NCBI RefSeq assembly: GCF_046630445.1
Contig: NC_092339.1
Location: forward strand, 76,464,001 to 76,528,000
Length of the DNA stretch: 64,000 nt
Reading direction: 5' to 3'
Source of the DNA: Rutidosis leptorrhynchoides
Lineage: Eukaryota > Streptophyta > Magnoliopsida > Asterales > Asteraceae
Shown: in pieces, positions 35,378 to 48,377 of the stretch
Layout of the letters: every line of letters starts with the position of its first letter
Numbering within the stretch: the first letter of the stretch is position 1
Position numbers and translations under genes: made by a program
The notes under the pieces: model-generated
Databases searched by the model: none
The model's input: the letters and a program-made list of their open reading frames with translations, nothing else
What the model was told of the DNA's origin: nothing

Positions 35378-36593
35378 TGAAGTGAGCTCTACAACCGAGG
35401 ATCACTTCACCCAACCCACACCCATCCTATACATACATATGCATATAGTATATTGATACTCACATTGAAATCTTGATGGATGCAAAACCAAAATCCGCAA
35501 TCGCCAATGGAAAGTACGTATTCCATTTATCACATAACAAACAACACAATTAGGGTGGATTTACAAACCAACCCAAATTGACACTTAGTGCGATTATGAC
35601 CCAAATGCACTTCCAAGCACAACTCATGCCCAATCTCGCCAATAATCACTAACTAGAGTGAAAATGGTTCCAATAACGCCAATCAAACCCAATCATAAGT
35701 GTTAAACACTTATCTTGCCCAATTTGACACATAAACCCTAATTTTGACCCATTTCAAAATTAGTCAACCAAAAGTACCCGAATGGGTTTCAATACTTCCA
35801 TAATCACTAAACATAGTGATTTAACCCATTTTGCAAGCCTTAAACTTGACCAAAACATCAACCAACCCAAAATCCACCAACGACGCTATAAAACCCGATT
35901 AATAGCATCACTAAACTCACTTCATGAGTTTAAATGGGTTTCTCAACAAATCAAGTTCAAACCCTAACTTGAATATCGAATCAAATAATGAAATTCAGAG
36001 TTAGGACTTACCAACACTACCAAAACGTAGCCAAGAACGAGATGAACAACTTTAACACTTGGACTTTGGTGAGAATCTGACTCCTTCTTCTCCAAATCAT
36101 GCTCTCTCTCACTAGAAATGAGTTTATCTTTCTAAAATGGTTGGGAGTGTTTGTGTGTGTGAGATATGAGTTAGAGATAAGCTTTGGAACTGATCTCAAG
36201 CATATAACTCGTTCCCCAAGTGAAAAGACACAAATACCCCCATTTTAAACCCAAAAACGAGTTCAAAATGGACATTCTGCACATTTGTCGCGTTTCGCGA
36301 CTACGGGTCGAGTTTCGCGACACCCCAAACGCAACAAACCAACTTGGAACGCGACGATGTGACCAGGTCGAAGGTTTTTAAATCTGTCACGTTTGTTTGT
36401 CGCGGACCGCGACAATCCGAAACGCGATATTCTTGCTTGAAACGCGATAACACCAGTTCTTAGAAGTTCAGGGACTGAAGTTGACAGATTCTGATTCTTA
36501 TGTAAATTCTGAAAATGCATAAGTGTTAGGTTGACTTTTCGTAGCGCTTTCTGGTGCACATATTTACTGACACTACAAATTCAGAGTGTTACA

Positions 36594-37722
36594 ATAATAA
36601 AACAATGTGAACATTTGTTTTTATCGTATATCGTAGACGTTATCAAAGAGAATACTTTTATAGTGGTGCTATTTCCATCAAGTTTTTGATAAATCTATTA
36701 AACTTATACATTAGTTTGTATTGATCAAATAATAAATATACAGAGTTATAGTATATTTATAATAAACTTTAATAGAATTATCTCCCATATTATTATTAGA
36801 CAACACGTTTGGGGAATAACGAAAATTTTGTTGTGTTACGTGTAAGGTGGCAATGCCCACAACGGCCCCTTATGCACCGTTGTGGGGCAAGTCAACAGAT
36901 GACGATGTAGGGGCAAACCACGGTGCTCAACAAAATAAAAATAAATTGCGATTGGCCCAAATTTTTAATTTAACATTTTTATATTCCTTTTTACTTGAGT
37001 ACCAATTATATTTACCACATCACTCATAACGCTATATAATACCCCAACACAACATTTACCATAAGATCATTGTTATGGTGTAGAGGTTGTGCAGAATATG
37101 GGGTTACAGTGTAATGTGGCATTTATTATGGTTGTGTTATGCTAAAATGTTGTGAGAAGTTGTGATTGATGTAGGAAAATATAATTGATAATTGATTAAA
37201 ACTAAAATTCATTAAACTAATTTAAAATTTAAGAGAGTGAAAATCAAGGAATGTGCTTGTTTCCGTTGTTTTTTCGCTTCGCGCCTTCGAAAACGTAATA
37301 ATTCAAGGCCACAACGTGCGTTGTGGCCTACAACAACATGGGCGAATCCAGTAACAAACTCGTGTGATCATGGAACAACAGTACCACGTCAGTGTTACAT
37401 CGTAACCCTAAAACTTCACAACATTAAGACATTACAACATTAATGTTTACTACAAGTCTACAACTAGTAGTGTTCTTATTCCTAAGAAGTGATGTGGTGT
37501 GGGACACAAATGTCTTTGTTGGTGCATGCATTTGTTACACGAGTGCCAGGTCCCACCCCCTTGTTTCTTTTCCCCCATTTCTAACATGTTTCTTGTTTTA
37601 CTCCTACATCCCCATGTTCCTACTTTCTGCTTCCGTTAATTTTAACGCTTTTTTCATCCTGAATTATTTATTTACAAAAGTTATTTATTATCATGAGCTC
37701 ATACTCCGTAGTATATACAGAT
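36594..37722. other. Intergenic region with two CACAACG palindromes
   Basis: Hairpin arms CCCACAACGG (36856-36865) and CCGTTGTGGG (36877-36886), and GGCCACAACG-TG-CGTTGTGGCC at 37307-37328. The region between is rich in TTGTG words and is probably a small mobile element. Class and boundaries not determined. No gene seen. Confidence 0.4.
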
Positions 37723-38044
37723 TGTTGGTGCATAGAAGTCCCGAGTTCGTATCAACCTGTACAAGTTAAATATAAAAGAGACAGTCGACCGACTGTTGGG
37801 CCAGTCGATCGACCGTCGGCCCAATCGAGTATATTAGGGAGATTATGTAGTCTTTGTGGCTAATCACCCAATTAGGTTTCCAGTTATTTTTCTCTCAACC
37901 AAGAACTGATCCAAAACCCACAAGTCGAATAACGACTCTAGGCATCGATCTAATCCGATCTATACGATCCGGTTCGACTAAATCGAAACCCGAAAGTCAA
38001 CGATTCACTAGAACATCGATCCGAAGATCCGAATAGCTCCAACA
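37723..38044. mobile_element. 322-bp solo LTR or TRIM-like LTR
   Basis: Begins TGTTGGTGC and ends CTCCAACA (inverted TGTTGG/CCAACA). Target duplication CAGAT at 37718-37722 and 38045-38049. Short LTR of the size seen in Copia or TRIM elements. It contains ACAGTCG-AC-CGACTGT (37781-37796) and a second imperfect palindrome centred on GTCGATCGAC (37798-37822). Confidence 0.85.
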
Positions 38045-38049
38045 CAGAT

Positions 38050-38809
38050 ATAAAGCAACGAGTCAAAATCAAACCAATATTTGAATAAATATTTGGTTGA
38101 TCCCAATCAAATAATGAAACTCGATCAAATTGGATTATTAGAGGTTCATCTTAATACGACACACAAGCAATTCAAACCCTATTTGAATCACTCACTAACC
38201 TATCAATTTCTTATGAGATAAGATGTATGACAATATAGGCGCATGGGGCCTGTTACAAGGCATACAATACAAGTCTCTCTCGATTCAAATTGTATTCATG
38301 TCCAAGTTTATAACCAATGCTACTTGAAAATGATTACTCAAGCGAATAAGTTTTTCAAAATATGAGCTTTTAATTACTTCATCAAATGATTATACAGCAA
38401 TGTACATATTTGAGTTATCAATAATATTTTTCTTGGTTTTGAAAAGAAAAAATTATGATTATTACATCAAACTCCCTTATAAAATGAACTTAACAAATTA
38501 GTTTATAAAACACTATCTTTACATCACTATACCAGGTCTCGCGCTCGGGGAACTTGATTACTCGAGGTTTTATCTTCTATGGGGAGCTAATGTGCTCGTT
38601 CATAGGAGACTTTCCTCGCTTACCAACAAAAAAAATCACTACAGCATTATACGCACGTCATCATTCTTTTAGCTTTACACTATCAAATATGCATTAAAAA
38701 TTTTCAATTTAATATTTTAAAGCGTACTTAATGGCGTACAATTAAAAATTCACGATTTACGAATATCATTCAATAATAAGTAATAGCAATAAAATGAAAC
38801 AAATACCAT
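38050..38809. other. Intergenic, no feature recognised
   Basis: AT-rich sequence without coding signature or clear repeats on either strand. Confidence 0.5.
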
Positions 38810-38812
38810 TTA

Positions 38813-39213
38813 GGGTGCGTTTGATAAAACTGAATGATTTAGCGCTGAATGGTTCAGAATCTGAATGATTCAAAGCCTCTGAATAAAGTTTGTTCTAAAT
38901 AAAAATAAACTGTTTGATAATCATTTAGAATGAACGATATAAACTGAATAAAATTACCTTATCAAAGTATAACATGAATAAAATATTCAATATATTTGTT
39001 AGTTAAGTGTTCAGGATAGGATTTGAGGAGAAAATTACAGAAAATTTAGGCTCTTAATGGTTAAGAGAGTGTTTCATCTCTGAATGGTTCAACACTGAAT
39101 TCTGAACCATTCAGCACCATATCTCATTCAGAGGTCAGAAACAAACGCGCTGAATGCTGAATGGTTCAGCATTCAGCACTGAACCATTTCATTAAGAGGC
39201 AAACAACGCACCC
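38813..39213. mobile_element. Tourist-like (PIF/Harbinger) MITE, 401 bp
   Basis: Inverted termini GGGTGCGTTTG.. and ..CAACGCACCC with TTA duplications (38810-38812 and 39214-39216). The interior is built from CTGAATGGTTCAG words. Non-coding. Confidence 0.8.
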
Positions 39214-39401
39214 TTAGTAATCCAAATTAACCAAACCAAAGTACTTAAAGTTTCAATAAGTAGTGAAGATTAACTTGATTGATTTTAAAACAAGTTGTTT
39301 GTATTCGTGCTTAGAGTGTTCGTTTTTTTATGAAGGTCTCGAGGTTTCATATAATTATTGTTTATGGAAGAAAAAAAGGTAGTGATCAAGATTAAGATTA
39401 A

Positions 39402-40107
39402 GGGCATGTTTGGCAAAGAGCTTTTTGAAGTTTTTTTGGAGCTTTTAACTTTTAGATTTTAGAAAAAGCTCCTACTCGGAAAAAAAGCTTTGTTTGGCTA
39501 CAAAAGCTTGAAGCTTTTTGTGGAATGAAAAAGTTCCTATCTCAAACGCTAAGAAGGGAAGCGTTTAGATTTGAGAAGAGCTTTTTAGTATTTCAATTAC
39601 ATAAGTATCCATGTTGATAAACATAAATCGTCCCTACTAAATTTAAATTAGATGTATATCCGAATACAATACAGATATATCCAAAATCCAATACAATTTA
39701 TACACGTTATTTTCACTAACTGTAAGATTAGAAGCAAAAGTGGACGTGGCATGCATGCAATACAAGGTTTATGTAATTAAGAAAAAGATATATGTTGCCT
39801 TAAACACCTGAGTGAACACGTAATGGAGAGCTTTTAATCTAAATGAAAGTAAAGTTAAAAAAATAAAAAAGAAGCGGTGTTGAAAAAAAAAAAAATGACC
39901 TAAAATCGAACATATGTAAATTTAAGCATTAAGTATTATTTTTTTTCTTGTGTCCTTTTTCGTCATTTTACTCTTTTTAAACAGCTACAGCTCTTCTACC
40001 AAACACCTAAATATATTTAAAAAGCCTTAGCTAACAGCTTTCAGCTACCAGCTAATAACTATCAGCTAACAGCTACTAGCTATCAGCTAGTTTTACCAAA
40101 CATACCC
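39402..40107. mobile_element. Tourist-like (PIF/Harbinger) element, 706 bp
   Basis: Termini GGGCATGTTTGGC and CCAAACATACCC with TAA on both sides (39399-39401 and 40108-40110). CAGCTA-rich subterminal repeats on the right and AGCTTTTT on the left. Non-coding. Confidence 0.75.
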
Positions 40108-40494
40108 TAAGTAAACTTTGATTCATATACTTAGTTTATTAACTTAATTGCCTTTAATTACTTCCCATCACCACACGTGATGTTTTTAATCGAGAAAGAT
40201 TCATGTACTTTCCTTATGTACGAAATAACCAATGTCATACGGAGTATACCACTTGGTTTCTCAAAAGTAGCATTCTGATATATAAACGTTGCACACGATG
40301 TTACTTCAATTATTGTTACATTATTTTATTAGGTTACTAAAATACTACCGTAATTATTTTGCAATTTGTTTGTTTGTGCTCTTATTCATTAAAGAGTATT
40401 TTAAAATTTGTAAACTAATAATTTCTTCAATTATCGAAACGTTATCCTACCATACTAGGTTAAAACCCGCGAATTCGCGAGGTTCTTTTAGAAT

Positions 40495-40666
40495 GGGAGG
40501 TGATACTCACACACCAGTTTTTGATCCATACACACTTTTTATCATAAAACTTACAATAATAACCTTCAATTTATCTTGGAATTTGAACCTTTATTATTGT
40601 AAGTAATGACATAATAGTCAATTAGGTGTGTATGGATCAATATTGAATGTGTGAGTATCATCTCCC
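40495..40666. mobile_element. Mutator-type MITE, 172 bp
   Basis: Long inverted termini GGGAGGTGATACTCACAC and GTGTGAGTATCATCTCCC, with a 9-bp duplication TTTTAGAAT at 40486-40494 and 40667-40675. A 9-bp duplication is the Mutator signature. It landed beside CGCGAATTCGCG (40468-40479). Confidence 0.9.
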
Positions 40667-40675
40667 TTTTAGAAT

Positions 40676-43600
40676 GGATTAAAATTTGAATTGTTTGAAT
40701 AATTATATCATATATAATGTTGCTTTTAAATGTTTCTATACACTCTAGAACTACATATCCTCAATCTAGCATGATTGTACATATACACCCAAGAAAAATT
40801 ACACACAAAACACATTATAACATATTTATACAACTTGTGTGACATGATTTGACAAAATAAAAAAATACATTTCTCATCACCGATAATTCAAATACCTCAA
40901 AATCTAGATAGTGCAATACCTATATCATTATCATGTTCATTGTAACGATTTCCTACTACATCAATTTAGAATTATAAATTCTAACAAACATATAACATAC
41001 TAATAATTGACGATACACCATTTAGTATCATCTATTAAAATACAACCTTGTTTTTGAAAAATAAATAGCTCATTATATATAGTTTCGGACTTTCGGGGAT
41101 CTTCCTTGAGTATATTTGCTAACTCCTCATCAATCACCCAAAACTACTTTTCATCAACATATTCCTAGTGAGTGGGATCTAAAGACCTATTGCACCTATA
41201 TAAACCAAACATAGTAGGTATATCCACTTTATATCATCGACTATTCTTTGATTGTAAAGCTTTGCCATAATAAATTACTCAAACGTACCTATTTTGTAAG
41301 CATAAATTATACTATTGGACACATATGTCATTAACTCACTGAAGCTCCAACCGATTCCTCCTTTTGGTGTGGATTATATCAAATAAATCCCGCTAATTCA
41401 CCGACAATCATCAGACAATGCAGCTTGACTCAATATTTTACGTGCAAACTTTTGTAACTCAACACTATATCCACCAAACAATGCATGTAAAACATCTGAA
41501 CCAATGCGTATATGTGTGTGAGATGCATTCTTGTCAATTCCACAGAGAAATGAAAGCTTCATATTAGTCCTTAAAACTGGAATAAACAACAAAAACAAAG
41601 GTGGAAAAAATAATAAAAAGAGATAAACAATACTAGCAGTTTCAAGCATCAACCACAAATGAAATCTTACCATTTATTTTCACCCAAAACCTCTGGACAA
41701 CAGAAACCTGGAACAGCCCATGATACAATTCGTGTCTTAATATTTAAAGATAAATAAAGTGGATACATTTAAGTTTGCTATGTAATGATGAAAATACAGA
41801 ATTCAACGTTCAAGTAACTACTATTTCGTAACATATTCGAAATAATTATATTCTAATCTTTATATAGCTAGTAAGTATACCCGAGAAACCAATAATGTTT
41901 GAAAAACTTCCTGCACATGTCAATCTATTAAAGAAAATGAAATTCTTTAAAGGTCACAACCTCAAAATCATCAAAAGTGCTGCAGATCACACAAGAAACT
42001 TAACATTGGTAATTCGTTGGCTCCAACCCCTTTACTAACTGGTGGTGCACCTTCCTTAATATCTTCTTGTGAATATAACTTCTAACAAATGTAAGCCCAA
42101 CAACCAAACAAAAAACCAAATTAAGGGAACAAATGGTTACCATTATCAAACTATATTTATATAAGTTAAATAATGTATAGGACCCGGCTAATCATATTAC
42201 ATGGATATAATTAAAATAGACAAAAATAAAACCATAAACAACTCCATTAGTATATACAAATTAAAAATTTCATAATCAGAACTAATGAAATCCATCCATC
42301 AATAACTTAAAATAAGATAATCCATATCTATATTCTTGCAGCAACTCGAGAATGTTCGTTGACGATAGTAATAGCCATAAATGTGCATATACAATGAGAA
42401 TCTTACCAAATCCACAAAGACTGATACCGACATATTTGATTCAGCCCAAACAGGCCCAGTTTGTATTACACTGATAAGATGCACATTTTGAGAACATAAT
42501 AAAGCTTTCTTATTGACTTTTCTTTTACAGTCGGTTCAGAAGTACAACAACTCAAGGATCAATAATGGAATTCTACACCCACACCCGCCAAACTATTTTT
42601 AATTTTCAAGTCAGTTTGGGGTAGTGAGTCACTCCGCTTACCCGTCACAAATTAAAGCCTCATAAACAACAACCCACCAACCCAAATGTCAAACTGATAC
42701 TCGTTTGACCCATTTGCCTAAACTGTATAGAGCATGGTAGGTTCTATGTATATGATGAACAACAAAAATAATAAAAATAGATGAATAGTTTGAAATAAAA
42801 TTTACTTGCTAAGATAATGTAATTTTGTTATTGAGATGATATTTAAAGTGAAATTATTCTATTAACTTGTAAGGGACATATTAGATTTCTGGTCAACCCA
42901 ACCAGATCTTCATGTCCGACCCTAAACCTTAGGTGGCCTATTTTGCCACCACAATATAAACCGCAACTTTAGCGCGAGATTACATACCTCTACACAAGAA
43001 GAGGGGTTAGAACAACATAGTTAGCATGTTATTTATGATGCAGCCCGTAGTAATGAGTAGTTAAGATCAGATCACGAATGATGGTTGACCTGATTTGCAG
43101 ATTTCACCATCTGATATGGCTAGCTTTTCTCAACTACGTGGCTGCTGAACATTTAGGTAGCCAACTACATATAATTAACTTCAAAATGTCATGTTAATTC
43201 AAACAAGACTGAGGGAATCTGAATCTCAAGAATGTATTGTAGAACACTATTGTTGCTTTGCAAGTTGAACATTAGATCTATTATTTGCAAAGAGATCAAA
43301 ATCACATGAAAAAATATTTTGAAATTTCAGAAACAATTTTTTCATGCTGCTCGCAAGCCTAGTGATTAACGCATCTTTGCAACATGCAACACCCATGTTG
43401 ATATGTGGCATTTTTTAAACAAAAATTCATGGTAGCAACTAAGTTTTTGTTGCTAAACTGCAAGCAATGAAGTTTACTTATAATTTAAATTTAGTAAGTA
43501 ATAATGAAGTTCACTATTAAAAAATCTTAACAAGTTTCTAAACTGGCTATAAAGTTTAGTTTAGGTTAGATCTATAGACACATAAGCCCTCAAACAAACA

Positions 43601-43962
43601 AAAAATACCACATTGAAACATGGTAATCCCAATAATGAATAATCGATTGACCAAAAGAGCAAACATGATTCATGTCGTATAGGTGACCATATGATATACC
43701 ATACCCTAATATGAGGAAAATGACTTTATAATAAACGTGCCTAAATGGGCATGTTGGGTTGAAAATTAGAATGAGTGTGTGTTCAAAGTATGTTTTTTTA
43801 GTAATAGTATATACTATATACCCCAAAGATTTGCGTGATTAATACATAAAATAACACTAATAATCAAACAAATGCATGTATTTATGTTAACTTAGCGGCC
43901 CTCCTGATGGTTTGAGGAAAATGCAATTCCATCTCATCTGTAACCATTTGCTATCTTTTATG
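40676..43962. other. Intergenic region, possible unassigned exon-like stretch
   Basis: A 58-codon open stretch at ~41398-41575 (-) reads like protein (SHTHIRIGSDVLHALFGGYS), but splice phases with neighbouring open stretches do not join, so I do not call a gene. A TGACCC-rich MITE-like segment lies at 42580-42955. The remainder shows nothing. Confidence 0.3.
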
Positions 43963-44037
43963 CATGAACCCGATCTGCTCCACCGGCATCACATGCCAGT
44001 CTTCCAACCTAGGAACATGAGTGATCCCAAATACATA
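43963..44037 (-). pseudogene. Copper amine oxidase C-terminal fragment
   Basis: About 25 residues ([20 protein letters not shown], then QIGFM) match the conserved C-terminal motif of plant copper amine oxidases, close to the His copper ligand in the WPVMPVE region. The consensus Pro before VMPVE is His here. The expected continuation is missing and a stop follows at 43953-43951. No other exons were found nearby, so this is an isolated fragment. Amine oxidases deaminate polyamines; this piece cannot. Confidence 0.6.
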
Positions 44038-45480
44038 CCTGAAACCATGCCTACAAGCAATATAGACTTTTTGGGAGTACAATTGAAACCATGCCCACCA
44101 CCAAAAAACTATTAGTGGGATCCCAAAACCATAGCTAAAAAAACTCAAACATAAATATTAAAGAATACATAAATCGAAAACACTTACGGTGAGATAACGA
44201 ATCGCACTAAGAGGTGGCTCTGGCATTGGTCTGTTACGCGCTTCACTGCGCGTCTTCGTTTATGTCGATTTCGAGTTATTTTTGTTGTTCATTACAACCA
44301 GTTGATGTAGTAGGTGGTGATCATACAAAAAGTGATTTACAACATTAGGTCATTACAACTAGTTCTTTGCAATCATTCTATACATCAGCTTCATTTTCTG
44401 TGCATACAAAGCTTGCATGATCAAACGAAGTCTGCATTTGCTTATGCAATACCTGCACTTGCTAGCACAATACCTACAGTTTTACATCGTAGTTTGTTGT
44501 TAATTTTTAGTGGTCCAAAGTGCGTTACTGCCTTACTGGCTTACTGCTACTGTCTGACTAAGGCTTATGTATTAATCTTACAACACATTCCCATATCATT
44601 TTCTAGATATATGTTTTTTTTCATTTACAACGATTCCAGTTACCTAACCCGCTCATATTCCTAACTCTAGCATTCTAAGCACAACATAGACATAACAGAC
44701 CCACCCTCTGAATACCTACTCTTGCTTTATTAGTCAACTTCTTCGACTAAATCTTTCAATCGTAGGTCTAGTAGGGAGAAGCTATTTTTTTTTTCTTTTT
44801 TGAAAAGTAACACTATATTAATAGAATAAACTCAAATTTACAGAGGATTAGATGGACTGAGAAACCATGCATTGTATTATAAATTTACAAAAGTTACACT
44901 AACTACATGAACTATAGCAAAAGCATCAGCTTCAATACACGAACAGTGGAAAGTAAATAGCACACCAAGTGACCAACATTGATCAGATGTACCTAAAAAA
45001 ATTCTCTGTGGTAGGTCAATAGCAGTAGCACACAGTTGTGCAGGTATAGCTACAAAATATAAGGACACATAAATTAAAAACTGAGAAAACATATGCAAAA
45101 CAATAACAACTAACACAATCAATCTAAAGAAAATAAAGTATATGTTACTGCAGATGCTCACAACTTTATTTCACATTTATTCTCTAACATTAAGAATATA
45201 TTAATTTATCAGTAACCAAAAAACATAGTTGGAGAAGTATTAGATGTAAAATACTGAACCTGTGATTTAGACTGACTGCAACACTTCTTTGTATATACTA
45301 CAGTCTTTGTGGTGGTAGAATTGATACTGTTTTAGTCTAAAAGGCCTTTAAGCTTTGCTGGTGTAATCTAAATGTGAAGACATTGAACATTGTTTAGGCC
45401 AAACTCAAAATAGCCTAATGAATCATATACAATAATAAAGTGGGCAGGTCAGTAATGGCCCAAAATGAGTAGTGTCTATG
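44038..45480. other. Intergenic, no supported gene
   Basis: Several short open stretches, none with recognisable protein features or consistent splice phasing. Nothing else seen. Confidence 0.4.
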
Positions 45481-47286
45481 GTATGTGTGACGACCCATCC
45501 AAATCCCTTTGGACGAATACATCATTCATTGATTTCATAGTGAGGTTTTGACCTCTATATGATACGTTTTGTAAACATTGCATTCTTTTAAAAAGGCACA
45601 CCATAAATGAATATATAAATCCAAGGTTTTCGACGTCTGATGATTTCTACGTATAGATAATTACCGTATATAATAGTTTATAATACTACATCCGTTGACA
45701 ATGCAGTCAAAATAAGATACATGGTGATGATTTTTTTTAATGCAAAGTTTTCTTGAATAAAGCATGTATGACTCCATGCACATAGCTTGTATAACGCATA
45801 AACAAACAGCGGAAGACTTCTAGAAACCTGAGAATAAACATGCTTAAAAGTGTCAATACAAAGGTTGGTGAGTTCATAGTTTTAATGTTGCGCATAATCT
45901 GTATATAAAGGTGAATCACAAGTTTTCAGTTGTTTCATCCAGAAACGTTTATCAAAATATTCTACGAAATTGAGCACCCTGGTAACTAAACTTAATGTAT
46001 ATATAATTTATACCCTTTGTATAATCATCTTAATACTACACGCAAACCAACGTGTACGCTTCTCAAATAGCATACGTCCGTTAAAAGGCTAGTGCTCTAG
46101 CTCGGACGGGGATATCAAGCCCTATGGATCCATATACTACTACTCGCGCCCACCAGTTCTTATAACTGGCAGTTACTGGTTACCAAAGCTAAGGGATTTT
46201 CGGTTCAAACTCAGTGTAGAATTTAGTATGTACTTGTATCCATTGCGTTTAAAATAAAGTGCATGTATTCTCAGCCTAAAAATATAGATTGCAAATGCAA
46301 TTAAACAGGGAGCAAATGAAACTCACCTTAGCAGCATATAAAGTCGTTCACCAAAATGTGACTGAAACTCGAAATACCAAATAACCGTAGATCTCAACCT
46401 AGAGAACATATGTTGGTCAATAAATGTCTATCAAGCTAGGTCAGGTCATAGTGTATCACAATCCTAATGCTCGAGATCGACATACAATAGTTATCAAAAG
46501 TTATTTCAAAAAGTCAATCTGACTCAATACAACAGTTGAATGATTATGGCAATCGAACCATTTTAATATTTCACATAGTTTTCCAATTCTTGTAAAATTA
46601 AACTATAGTTTTTATAAGGGTTTAAAATATGATAAAACAATCAATTTTAACAATTGTTCAACAAAACGAGACATGCCTTATTCAAGAATTCATTTACTCG
46701 ACTAGTAGTATTCAAAAACCCAATTTATCAATCTCGTAAACAGGTTGTTTAAATATTAATTGCAGATTCAAAAGCAATTCCAATTAACGTTAATCATAAT
46801 TCAGTTGACCATATCTTTTAATTCGTTCATCGAAATTACGCGATTTCTAAATGAAAAGTTATTGATTTTTCGCCGGCTTTCCAAAAACATGCATATCATA
46901 TACCTTTTATTAGTAATATATGTATTTAATTCGTGATTCATCATAAACTGTTTAATGACGAAATTTAGCATACAAGCATGCATAAACATATATACTCGAG
47001 TACTAGACATGGATACACAATTAATATATAAAAGATAAGATATGAATGCTCACGTATCAATATTGTGATTCAATATTGCAGGAAAGTACGTAGACGTAAC
47101 AGAGATGATAAACACTAGGTTTGATTTGCAAACAATACCCACGAACATTACCCATAACCTCCATAGCTATAACCCATAGTTTCCTTAGCTCTATCCCTTT
47201 TGAAAACCCATTTTGAAATAACCCGAACAGCAATTCGTCGTAGTATTTTATGTGTAATAATACTACTATTAATAATATTAATACTC

Positions 47287-47287
<1 letters not shown>

Positions 47288-47370
<83 letters not shown>

Positions 47371-47371
47371 T
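47288..47371. repeat. (TAA)n microsatellite
   Basis: About 28 TAA units. It produces artificial poly-Ile/poly-Leu reading frames. Confidence 0.95.
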
Positions 47372-47900
47372 ATAATACAGAGTAATATAGAGATGGAGAG
47401 ATTTGTGAATCAGTAAACAGAATTCGATCGAATTTATAGTGGTTGGCCAGCAAAAGGGTGCCATGCGATCGCATGGCTTCCCAAGCCATATCCCATGTGA
47501 TCGCATGGGAAGGTTTGACAGCTCACAATCGTTTAACATTTAGCTTGTCGACATATTATTATATAATATATATAATATATTTAATTTAAATTAATTAATT
47601 ATATATTATATTATATTCTCGTGTATAGGTGACTTGTAATTTTTATTCCGATGTCTTGTACATTTACATTCGACTTATGTCCCGCTTCCGATTTCTCGAA
47701 CGCATTTTTGTACGCTTAGAAAACTAGTACTCTTCGTTACGCAACGTGTACCCTTATCAAAAATTAAACTTAATCATTGATAAACTATGTCACTCGAAGT
47801 GTAGCTTTAATCAATTAAGTGTTTTAGTTATTTGCTTCTATAAATCATCATCTCGTAGTATATACATATACATATATACATTTTCATTTGAAATAGTGTT

Positions 47901-48010
47901 TACTGTAGCAAAGTTACTGTAAGAAAGTTTTTTTTACTGTAGCAAATAGTGATTTTCGAAAACACTGTAGCTTTTCGGGTACTGTAGCAATTCAAAAATA
48001 CTGTAGCAAA
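47901..48010 (+). repeat. Dispersed ACTGTAGCA motif cluster
   Basis: Five or six copies of ACTGTAGCA or close variants in 110 bp of the solo LTR. A single copy (ACTGTAGCAG) recurs in the Athila-like leader at 55604-55613. Confidence 0.75.
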
Positions 48011-48110
48011 TTAGTGTTTTACTGGTTCATCTTAAATGTTTTAGTTAACTTATCTAAATATCAATCGAATCAATAATCGAATGTTACTATCGTTTACTAA
48101 ATAACTTGAA

Positions 48111-48113
<3 letters not shown>

Positions 48114-48189
<76 letters not shown>
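48114..48189. repeat. (AT)n microsatellite
   Basis: About 75 bp of AT dinucleotides. Confidence 0.95.
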
Positions 48190-48194
<5 letters not shown>

Positions 48195-48377
48195 TTAAGT
48201 TATATATATATTGTTCGTGAATCTTCGAGAACAGTCAAAGAATAATTGATTACATGAATATAGTTCCAAAACTTTCATGACTCAACATTACAGACTTTGC
48301 TTATCGTGTCGAAAACATTAAATCATTTAAAGATAAAGTTTAAATTTGGTCAAAAATTTCCGGGTTGTCACAGTATG

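Larger units (their letters stand above)
45486..48372 (-). mobile_element. Solo LTR (family B), 2.9 kb
   Basis: On the - strand it starts TGTGACAACCCGG at 48372 and ends GGGTCGTCACA at 45486. Target duplication GTATG at 45481-45485 and 48373-48377. No primer site or coding frame inside. It shares blocks with the 7484-20273 LTR (for example ACCTGAGAATAAACATGCT near 45827), so both families descend from a common gypsy LTR. It contains palindromes at 47460-47510, ACTGTAGCA repeats, and AT and TAA microsatellites. Confidence 0.88.

Noticed and set aside
41398-41673. Possible host gene exon (-)
   Set aside because: Protein-like composition, but adjoining open stretches do not share splice phase and no family was recognised.
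44877-45161. 94-codon frame (-)
   Set aside because: Only a short middle part lies between splice-like sites; no recognisable product.
47057-47539. 160-codon frame rich in Leu or Ile
   Set aside because: Read through the (TAA)n microsatellite; no protein features outside it. The same applies to 51917-52222.
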